Assembly: GCA_022800935.1 (NCBI GenBank)
Contig: JAAWRH010000008.1
Coordinates: 35,469 to 99,468, forward strand
Direction: 5' to 3'
Length of the DNA stretch: 64,000 bases
DNA from: Oscillospiraceae bacterium
GTDB lineage: Bacteria > Bacillota > Clostridia > Oscillospirales > Ruminococcaceae
Of the stretch, positions 58,199-64,000 are shown one piece after another. How positions within the stretch are numbered: the first letter of the stretch is position 1; each line of letters begins with the position of its first letter. Made by a program: the position numbers and the translations under genes. Below the pieces are notes generated by a model. It saw only the letters and a list, made by a program, of their open reading frames with translations, ran no database searches and had not been told where the DNA came from.

Positions 58199-60184
58199 AT
58201 GAAGGTCAATCGACAACAGATCACCGAAAACCTGCGCTATCTCCAGATGCTGTCCAAGCAGTATCCCACCATACAGGCCGCGTCTACCGAGATCATCAAC
58301 CTACAGGCCATCCTGAACCTGCCCAAGGGGACGGAGCACTTTATGTCCGACCTCCACGGGGAATACGAGGCCTTCCGGCACATCCTCAACAACGCCTCCG
58401 GCTCCATCCGGGAAAAGATAGATATTCTCTATTCCAACACCCTGCCCGCCTATGACCGCTCTGTTCTTGCGACGCTGATTTATTACCCGGAGCGCAAGCT
58501 GGAGGAGATCAAGCGCACGGTCACGGATATGGAGGAGTGGTATCGAATCAATCTCAACCGGCTGATTGAGGTCTGCCGCCTGGTGGCCTCCAAGTACACC
58601 CGCTCCAAGGTGCGTAAGGCCCTCCCCGCCGATTACGCCTATATCATCGACGAGCTGCTCCACACCAATTACGACGCCATCAACAAGGAAAAATACTACG
58701 CCAACATTATCTCCACCATCATTGACATCGACCAGGCGGACAACTTTATCATCGCCCTGTCTGCTACCATCAAGCGGCTGGTGGTGGACCACCTGCACAT
58801 CGTCGGGGACATCTTTGACCGTGGTCCTAGGGCGGACATTGTCATGGATTCGCTGATGGAGCATCATTCGGTGGACATCCAGTGGGGAAACCACGACATC
58901 CTCTGGATGGGGGCCGCCGCCGGGAGCCGGTGCTGCATCGCCAACGTTCTCAACAACTCCATCACCTATAACAACCTGGAGGTCATCGAAACAGGCTACG
59001 GCATCAGCCTGCGCCCCCTTGCCCTGTTCGCCAAGGAGAAATACAGCAGTGTGGACACCAAATGCTTTTTCCCCAAAAACCCCAACGAGATCAGCTACCG
59101 CCGCAAGGACATCGAGCTGGCCGCCATGATGCACAAGGCCATCGCGGTGATTCTCTTTAAGCTGGAGGGGCAGGCCATTCTCCGCAATCCCCAGTTCCAG
59201 ATGAATGACCGGCTGCTGCTGGATAAAATCAACTATGAAAAGAAAACCATCGTCATTGACGGCAAGGAGCACAAACTGAAGGACTGCATCTTCCCCACCG
59301 TGGATAAGGAACACCCCTATGACCTGACAGAGGAAGAGCTTGAGCTGATGGAGCAGCTTCGGTTCTCCTTCCAGCGCAGTGAAAAGCTTCAGCGGCATGT
59401 GCGGTTCCTCTTTGCCAAGGGCGGACTTTACAAGTGCTTTAACTCCAACCTGCTGTTCCACGGCTGCATCCCCATGAATCCGGACGGCTCCCTCATGGAG
59501 TTCGACACCCCCGACGCCGGTTTCCTCAGCGGCAAGGCGTTTATGGACTATGCGGAAAACTGGGCCCGGCGGGGATACTATTCTCCAAACGGAACCCCTG
59601 AACGCCAGTTCGGCAAAGACCTGATGTGGTTCCTCTGGTGCGGACGGCATTCTCCCCTGTTCGGCCGGGAGCGGATCACCACCTTTGAGCGGCTGCTCAT
59701 CGACGACAAAACCGTCTGGGTGGAGGCAAAGAACGCCTACTACACCTGCCTGAAAACAGGGACGGACTGCATGAAGCTGCTGAAGGGCTTCGGCCTGACG
59801 GGGAAGTATTCCCACATCATCAACGGCCATGTTCCGGTGCGCTCCAAGGAGGGGGAAAACCCAGTCAAGGCCGACGGAAAGCTGATTGTCATTGACGGCG
59901 GCTTCTGCCGGGCCTACCAGCCCACCACCGGCATTGCGGGCTACACGCTGATTTACAACTCCTACGGCATCCGCATCACCTCCCACGAGCCCTTTGCGGG
60001 GGTAAACGACGCCATCAAAAACAACCGAGACATTCTGTCCACCACCAACGTTTTTGAGACAGCGGACTCCCGCATCAAGGTGGAGCAGACCGACAGCGGC
60101 CAGGAGATCAAACAGAACATAGCGGACCTGAAGCTGCTGCTGGCGGCGTACACTCTGGGGATTATCAACGAAAAGCACCGGTGA
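58199..60184 (+). CDS. fbp: Fructose-1,6-bisphosphatase, class III
   Basis: A 661-residue class III FBPase, the large type found in Firmicutes, acting in gluconeogenesis. It belongs to the metallophosphoesterases; the motifs are D-L-H-G-E near residue 51, G-D-I-F-D-R-G-P near 202, and G-N-H-D near 231. The C-terminal G-H-V-P-V segment and the I-D-G-G-F-C patch complete the metal site. AAGGGGG stands 8 bases before the ATG. The gene is monocistronic, with its own promoter and a terminator. It is complete and of normal length. Confidence 0.96.
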   Translation: MKVNRQQITENLRYLQMLSKQYPTIQAASTEIINLQAILNLPKGTEHFMSDLHGEYEAFRHILNNASGSIREKIDILYSNTLPAYDRSVLATLIYYPERKLEEIKRTVTDMEEWYRINLNRLIEVCRLVASKYTRSKVRKALPADYAYIIDELLHTNYDAINKEKYYANIISTIIDIDQADNFIIALSATIKRLVVDHLHIVGDIFDRGPRADIVMDSLMEHHSVDIQWGNHDILWMGAAAGSRCCIANVLNNSITYNNLEVIETGYGISLRPLALFAKEKYSSVDTKCFFPKNPNEISYRRKDIELAAMMHKAIAVILFKLEGQAILRNPQFQMNDRLLLDKINYEKKTIVIDGKEHKLKDCIFPTVDKEHPYDLTEEELELMEQLRFSFQRSEKLQRHVRFLFAKGGLYKCFNSNLLFHGCIPMNPDGSLMEFDTPDAGFLSGKAFMDYAENWARRGYYSPNGTPERQFGKDLMWFLWCGRHSPLFGRERITTFERLLIDDKTVWVEAKNAYYTCLKTGTDCMKLLKGFGLTGKYSHIINGHVPVRSKEGENPVKADGKLIVIDGGFCRAYQPTTGIAGYTLIYNSYGIRITSHEPFAGVNDAIKNNRDILSTTNVFETADSRIKVEQTDSGQEIKQNIADLKLLLAAYTLGIINEKHR

Positions 60185-60214
60185 GGTTTGGAATTCCATA
60201 ATACGATAAAAAAA

Positions 60215-60249
60215 GAAGGTTTCCGCCGGAATTTTCAGCGGAAACCTTC
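60215..60249. terminator. Bidirectional terminator after fbp
   Basis: A perfect 12-bp stem, GAAGGTTTCCGC (60215-60226) and its complement (60238-60249), flanked by an A-run upstream and TTT downstream. It also fits the end of the minus-strand guaA/small-ORF transcript. Confidence 0.8.
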
Positions 60250-60276
60250 TTTCGCTTAACAATTCAAATAGGATAA

Positions 60277-60420
60277 CTACTCAATATAGCCTGCCTCTTT
60301 TGACCGCTGCAATGAAGCCTGAATAGACTCCTCCAGCAGGCGAGTGACCATCTGATAAGGCTCCACCCCACGGGGAAAGTGCTTGTTTGACGCTTCGACC
60401 ATTTTGTAAAATCTTTCCAT
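60277..60420 (-). CDS. 47-residue small protein, resembles the N-terminus of MazG-like pyrophosphohydrolases
   Basis: A short frame with a very good ribosome site (AAGGAG, 7 bases before the ATG). The product begins M-E-R-F-Y-K-M-V-E-A and contains N-K-H-F-P-R-G-V-E-P-Y-Q-M-V-T-R-L-L-E-E, which looks like the first helix region of MazG-like nucleotide pyrophosphohydrolases, where E-E-x-x-E metal ligands follow. Here the sequence runs on as S-I-Q-A-S and ends after 18 residues, so the catalytic helices are absent. It is 26 bases downstream of guaA on the same strand and is likely cotranscribed. It may be a remnant or a small functional protein. Confidence 0.6.
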   Translation of the reverse strand: MERFYKMVEASNKHFPRGVEPYQMVTRLLEESIQASLQRSKEAGYIE

Positions 60421-60446
60421 GTGAGGGCTCCTTAGTTTTTTTCATT

Positions 60447-61421
60447 TTATTCCCACTCAATCGTCCCCACCGGCTTCGGCGTCAGATCATAAAGCACCCG
60501 GCAAACCCCCGGAACCTCCTCCAGAATCCGGGCCGTAATCTTTTGCAGCACCGCCCACGGTATCTCCGGGACAGTGGCGGTCATGGCGTCCACCGTATTG
60601 ACAGCGCGGATAATCACTGGCCAGTCAAAGGCGCGTTTGCCGTCCCGCACACCGGTGGAACGGAAGTCCGGCACTACGGTGAAGAACTGCCAGATGTTCA
60701 TCCCCGTCGCGGCAATCTCCTCCCGGAGGATGGCGTCAGATTCCCGCAGGGCAGCCAGACGGTCACGGGTAATCGCCCCTAAGCAGCGGACACCCAGCCC
60801 AGGCCCTGGGAACGGCTGACGTTCCACCATGGAAACCGGCAGGCCCAAAGCCCTCCCTACTTCACGGACTTCATCTTTAAACAGCAGGCGTACTGGCTCC
60901 ACCAGTTCAAAATGCAAATCTTCCGGCAAACCACCTACATTGTGGTGTGCCTTTACCCCGTCACTCTCCAAAATGTCAGGGTAAATGGTGCCTTGTGCCA
61001 GGAAATGGATCCCTTCCAGTTTACGGGCTTCTTCTTCAAAAACCTTGATGAATTCTCCGCCGATGATCTTTCTCTTTTTCTCCGGCTCGTCCACACCGGC
61101 CAGAAGGTCCAGGAAGCGGTCGGTTGCGTCCACATAGATCAGGTTCGCGTCCATCTGATTGCGGAACACCTCGATAACCTGTTCGCTCTCCCCCTTGCGC
61201 ATCAGCCCATGGTTGACGTGGACGCAGACCAACTGCTTGCCAATGGCTTTAATGAGCAGCGCAGCCACGACAGAGGAATCCACGCCGCCGGAAAGGGCCA
61301 GCAGCACCTTTTTGTCCCCCACCTGGGCGCGCACCTGCTCCACCTGTTCCATGATAAAGGCCTCCGCCAGGGCCGGGGTATTGATCCGCTGCATATCAGC
61401 GGGGCGTTTGTTGTTGTCCAT
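60447..61421 (-). CDS. guaA: GMP synthase, ATP-pyrophosphatase part without glutaminase domain
   Basis: A 324-residue protein that corresponds to the C-terminal two domains of GuaA. The ATP-PPase loop S-G-G-V-D-S-S-V lies at about 44-51, and the dimerisation domain ends in the usual K-P-x-G-T-I-E-W-E. The class I glutamine amidotransferase domain, normally about 190 residues at the N-terminus, is missing: the ATG has AGGAGGAG 5 bases upstream and a promoter lies just before. No amidotransferase gene is found nearby. It either uses ammonia, or works with a separate GuaA glutaminase subunit as in archaea. It makes GMP from XMP. Confidence 0.92.
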   Translation of the reverse strand: MDNNKRPADMQRINTPALAEAFIMEQVEQVRAQVGDKKVLLALSGGVDSSVVAALLIKAIGKQLVCVHVNHGLMRKGESEQVIEVFRNQMDANLIYVDATDRFLDLLAGVDEPEKKRKIIGGEFIKVFEEEARKLEGIHFLAQGTIYPDILESDGVKAHHNVGGLPEDLHFELVEPVRLLFKDEVREVGRALGLPVSMVERQPFPGPGLGVRCLGAITRDRLAALRESDAILREEIAATGMNIWQFFTVVPDFRSTGVRDGKRAFDWPVIIRAVNTVDAMTATVPEIPWAVLQKITARILEEVPGVCRVLYDLTPKPVGTIEWE

Positions 61422-61483
61422 TGTAATCTCCTCCTGTATGTATTTTGAAGTCCAAGCTTATTAAGATACCATGATATAACTTT

Positions 61484-61512
61484 ATTATAAATTTTTTCGC
61501 CGCAAAAATCAA
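61484..61512 (-). promoter_or_regulatory. Promoter of guaA
   Basis: On the minus strand, TTGATT (61507-61512), a 17-base spacer and TATAAT (61484-61489). The leader to guaA is about 55 bases; no purine riboswitch fits in it. Confidence 0.7.
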
Positions 61513-61540
61513 CCAAAATTCGCCTGCTGTATCCCCAAAA

Positions 61541-62005
61541 TTACAGCCTGCGGATGGGGAAAAACAGATAGCTTTTCCCGGTCTGCGGGCAGGTGAAGTC
61601 ATGCACCGCACCGGCAAGGGGAATCTGGTTTTCCCGTAGGTATTCAATCATCTTTGGGAATGCGCCGTCTCCCTCATTCTCCACATACAGATATTCGTAT
61701 CCCGGTATCACCCATTTTGTCCAGCCGTCAGGGGCCTGAGACCCATCCTCACATTCGACCCCGGCCAGGTACAGCCCTTTGGTGAAGCCCTCCTCCCAGG
61801 GCAGGAATGACCGGGATAGGTCGGACATTGCGCCCCAAACACCGCCGATATTCCCCTCTTTGTCCCGTTTGACCAGGTGGGCAATCTCCTGGAAATGACT
61901 GTTGGCGTCCTCCCACAGTCTGGCGATGAACCCCTCCCCATCCTCGGTGGAGCCCTCCTTCCCGATGACCACAAAGGATTTCTTGACACATTTGTTGATT
62001 TCCAT
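61541..62005 (-). CDS. GyrI/AraC effector-binding-domain-like protein
   Basis: A 154-residue protein resembling stand-alone GyrI-like small-molecule-binding domains (SOUL/AraC effector fold). Supporting points are the opening beta-strand with S-F-V-V-I-G-K-E-G, the central Trp-rich stretch L-Y-L-A-G-V-E-C, and Y-E-Y-L-Y-V-E followed by a C-terminal Y-L-F-F-P-I-R. There is no DNA-binding domain. Relatives bind drugs or act as hydrolases; the function here is unknown. GGGGAG stands 7 bases before the ATG at 62005. It stands alone between guaA and a decayed gene fragment. Confidence 0.72.
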   Translation of the reverse strand: MEINKCVKKSFVVIGKEGSTEDGEGFIARLWEDANSHFQEIAHLVKRDKEGNIGGVWGAMSDLSRSFLPWEEGFTKGLYLAGVECEDGSQAPDGWTKWVIPGYEYLYVENEGDGAFPKMIEYLRENQIPLAGAVHDFTCPQTGKSYLFFPIRRL

Positions 62006-62199
62006 GGTATCACTCCCCATTCATTGTTCTCAAATACGCTGGCATAGTTTACCGTTATCTCTCCAATGAAGCCTTTGTCTGTTTCAATTACAAAAGTATC
62101 CATTTCATGATTGGCCAGCCGACTCAGACATTGAGCTCTGTATTTCTTCCAGGTTTCCTCCCCCCTGGAAACAGCCTTTTCAAGCCGTCGAATTCGTCT
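62005..62199 (-). pseudogene. Possible remnant of a GNAT acetyltransferase N-terminus
   Basis: Translation of the minus strand from 62199 without a start codon reads through L-E-K-A-V-S-R-G-E-E-T-W-K-K-Y-R and then D-T-F-V-I-E-T-D-K-G-F-I-G-E-I-T-V-N-Y, a pattern like the first strands of GNAT acetyltransferases. It stops making sense at the start codon of the next gene. There is no usable ribosome site for the full stretch and a stop codon lies just upstream. I take it as a gene remnant; the family call is weak. Confidence 0.3.
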
Positions 62200-62211
62200 T
62201 TACCCAGCATT

Positions 62212-62679
62212 CTAAATTATTCCATCTTCCCAATGTCTCCTAAAAATTTTTCTATTTCTTTGTATCAACAATTTTACACCCAAAACAAACGCAAAACCCC
62301 CAAGAAAAACAAAAAACGACCACACATAATTCCAATAGATTGAATCCACATCAAATATCCACAGCAAAAGCCGGTTCCAAAATTTTAATCCAGCCGCAAT
62401 GGCAAATAAGTCGAACAGCACATACGCGCCGCCAAACAGATATATCCATCTCCACCAATCGTTATTATGCCGGTTCTGCACAAACGTAATAATCCCCAAA
62501 ATGCAGAGAACAGCCAATATCCCCATCAGTATAAAATAAAAAGGGCCCCTATTTTCTAATACATCAAGCCAAAACCCGGCGTAAGAGTTTCTATCTATCA
62601 AACCCCATATTCTATGCAGATGAAATAATCCAAAGCCCATGAAAAACCATGGCTCCCATATCAATATTTTCTTTTCCAA
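62212..62679 (-). CDS. Unrecognised four-helix membrane protein
   Basis: A 155-residue protein with four hydrophobic segments (about 8-25, 43-66, 78-97 and 112-135), many Trp and Phe, and a basic C-terminus. I do not recognise a family. The DNA is clearly richer in A and T than the region to the left, and codon use differs (AAA, ATA, TTT preferred), which suggests a different origin. It follows the P-loop kinase-like gene with only one base between them, so the two are probably translated together. No function is proposed. Confidence 0.65.
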   Translation of the reverse strand: MEKKILIWEPWFFMGFGLFHLHRIWGLIDRNSYAGFWLDVLENRGPFYFILMGILAVLCILGIITFVQNRHNNDWWRWIYLFGGAYVLFDLFAIAAGLKFWNRLLLWIFDVDSIYWNYVWSFFVFLGGFAFVLGVKLLIQRNRKIFRRHWEDGII

Positions 62680-62680
62680 T

Positions 62681-63169
62681 CTATTTTCCTAAAAATGCCT
62701 TTATTTCATTAACAATCTGCTGAACGCTTTTATTATCTGTATTGATAACATAATCGCCCTCATATGGCTTTAAATGCAGCCAGAAAAAGGAACATTCATT
62801 TTCATCTCCGCGTTTTTTATGGCGTTCACGCAGGGTTTCCTCTGAACAGGTCAGGGTAATGCCGATAACGGAATAATCCTTTGCCGTTATATCTTTCAAT
62901 ATCGCTTCACGGATTGCCTTATCCACAATAACCACCGACGGGAAAAAGACATAATCAAACCCAGAATTTAGATATGTAGACAAGGCAAAGGACATGGTTT
63001 TATCGCCGTTTCGCAATCTGGGATCATCAACCGAAAAGGGGTTGACACACCATGCCCAATCGCCGTCAAAAAAAGCGCTGTTTTCATAAGAGGTAAAAAG
63101 TTCCCGTGTCACCGTCGTTTTCCCCACACATGGGGAGCCTGCTATCATAATCAGTTTTTGTTTTGGCAT
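62681..63169 (-). CDS. Small P-loop kinase-like ATPase
   Basis: A 162-residue P-loop NTPase. Walker A is G-S-P-C-V-G-K-T-T at about 11-19. An early D-G-D-W-A-W and a later acidic strand followed by C-S-E-E-T-L-R-E-R fit shikimate kinase, gluconokinase or antibiotic-modifying kinases of similar size. The substrate is unknown. AAAAGGAG precedes the ATG by 6 bases. The DNA is AT-rich like its neighbours. The membrane protein gene follows at once. Confidence 0.78.
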   Translation of the reverse strand: MPKQKLIMIAGSPCVGKTTVTRELFTSYENSAFFDGDWAWCVNPFSVDDPRLRNGDKTMSFALSTYLNSGFDYVFFPSVVIVDKAIREAILKDITAKDYSVIGITLTCSEETLRERHKKRGDENECSFFWLHLKPYEGDYVINTDNKSVQQIVNEIKAFLGK

Positions 63170-63275
63170 TGTTTTCTCCTTTTAATCACTTAAGCTCGGT
63201 GTGTCCTTTGTTGTTATCAATTATATTTAAGTAATGTATACTGATATTTAGACAAGTATCAAAATGCCTGCTTTT

Positions 63276-64000
63276 TTACATGGCAAGTCCACATTCAAAA
63301 GCAAGAATCATATACTTTTCTGCACAGGAAAGACCATAAGAGGTTAAATCCCTGATTTCCCATGTATCAGAACTAAGATTATCCGCTCCATATAAAAACT
63401 GGATAAATGGAATGTGCCTATATTTTGAAACAGCCAACATAGCGGCACATTCCATTTCCACAGCAAGACATCCTTCCTGCCGACGTTCCTCAATGGCAGA
63501 AACTGTTTCTCTGTAAATGGCATCCGATGTCCATGTCTTGCCCTTTACATACGAATATCCGCAGTCTGTTAAAACATTTTCCAATATTTGAACAGAATGT
63601 GCATCTGCTTCCATTTCCAGAGACGGTGCTGCATAATGATAACTTGTGCCTTCATCACGAACAGCGGAAACAGGGATAATGATATTGTTTTTTACCTTTT
63701 CATCGTCCAATACGCCGCAAGAACCGAACAAAACAAACTTTTTAACTCCCATAGCAACAATTTCCTCAAAACACGCAACACAGGCGGGGGCGCCTACCAT
63801 AGAACGGTAAAAAGCAATCTCTATATTCTTGTAGTTGATTTTGTAAACTGGTAACGCGCCGCTTGCAGAGTAGAGCTCTGCTATTTTTTCCACGTGATCC
63901 AGTGCGGAAAATTTTTGAATGATGTTGTCAGAAAATGTGGAAATACAAATTTCCGGGAAATTTTCTATTCTTTTGGTTGTGTCGGACGGACTGAATAAGG
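63276..64000 (-). CDS. Nucleoside phosphorylase family protein, 5' end outside the window
   Basis: The frame is open from its stop codon at 63276 to the right edge, so at least 241 codons are present and the start lies outside. The part near the edge (F-S-P-S-D-T-T-K-R, then S-D-N-I-I-Q-K-F) already has family character, so the GTG at 63893 is not the start. Further motifs are F-G-S-C-G-V-L in the phosphate site region and V-E-M-E-C-A-A-M, the ribose-binding signature of PNP/uridine phosphorylases. It would split purine or pyrimidine nucleosides with phosphate. The DNA is AT-rich. It precedes the P-loop gene after a 106-base gap. Confidence 0.85.
   Translation of the reverse strand, partial: LFSPSDTTKRIENFPEICISTFSDNIIQKFSALDHVEKIAELYSASGALPVYKINYKNIEIAFYRSMVGAPACVACFEEIVAMGVKKFVLFGSCGVLDDEKVKNNIIIPVSAVRDEGTSYHYAAPSLEMEADAHSVQILENVLTDCGYSYVKGKTWTSDAIYRETVSAIEERRQEGCLAVEMECAAMLAVSKYRHIPFIQFLYGADNLSSDTWEIRDLTSYGLSCAEKYMILAFECGLAM

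Noticed and set aside
58126..58455. Plus-strand frame starting in the fbp leader
   Set aside because: It overlaps the fbp gene in another frame and its translation is Pro/Arg/Gln-rich without features.
58301..60262. Minus-strand frame of 653 codons opposite fbp
   Set aside because: Antisense shadow of a fully recognisable class III FBPase; no family features.
1..64000. Prophage, insertion sequence, integron or defence island
   Set aside because: No integrase, transposase, restriction-modification, Cas or phage structural gene was found; the only mobile-like hints are the toxin-antitoxin pair and the AT-rich right end.

Overview
The window looks like chromosomal DNA of a GC-rich anaerobic Firmicute, most likely a clostridial Oscillospiraceae/Ruminococcaceae relative. 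The reasons are a PolC-type replicase, Hsp33, class III fructose-bisphosphatase, ThyX, a FabV/TER-type enoyl reductase, a MurE with the meso-diaminopimelate DNPR motif, a class B PBP with PASTA domains, strong AGGAGG ribosome sites and TTGACA/TATAAT promoters. This is a family-level reading from the sequence alone; no species is claimed.

Bases 1-7500 hold the 5' end of polC running off the left edge, fabV, radC, a divergent Fur-family gene, rhaA (L-rhamnose isomerase), the yerC-methyltransferase-hslO group and a Uma2-type gene. Bases 7675-14700 form an export block on the plus strand: an ABC ATPase, a permease fused to an M1 peptidase, a second permease, a winged-helix regulator, then a second ABC ATPase and permease. 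The promoters of the regulator and of the second ABC pair share a TATGATAATATT element inside dyads. A PL22 oligogalacturonide lyase follows and, with rhaA, points to use of pectin-type sugars. Bases 16233-23281 carry a giant MMPL/RND-type transporter with a roughly 435-residue coiled coil, its divergent TetR regulator, cardiolipin synthase and a nucleoside hydrolase.

Bases 23439-39705 are the division and cell wall (dcw) cluster on the minus strand, in transcription order mraZ-rsmH-ftsL-ftsI(PASTA)-[long leader]-murE-murF-mraY-ftsW-murG-murA-ftsQ-ftsZ. It starts at a promoter followed by three 10-bp MraZ boxes. murD, murB, murC and ftsA are not in the cluster. After it come an AbrB/RelE-type toxin-antitoxin pair, an asymmetric heterodimeric ABC exporter, an HD-domain protein, a TetM-like translational GTPase and tRNA-Pro(GGG).

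Bases 47743-57070 contain an Xre regulator, two unrecognised membrane proteins, an M23 peptidase, and a long minus-strand group: thyX-tmk-GNAT-DJ-1-fthC-mltG-U32, which mixes thymidylate/folate metabolism with wall remodelling. An ECF S component, fbp, a 47-codon small gene and a GMP synthase ATPase without its glutaminase domain follow. From about 62,000 to the right edge the DNA becomes AT-rich and holds a decayed gene fragment, a membrane protein, a small P-loop kinase-like protein and a nucleoside phosphorylase cut by the window edge; this looks like an accessory segment.

No CRISPR array, prophage, insertion sequence or rRNA was seen. Nothing in the window amounts to a clearly new biological system. 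The best leads are the shared operator in the export block, the long structured murE leader, the stand-alone GuaA ATPase, the TetM-like GTPase and the MazG-like small ORF.
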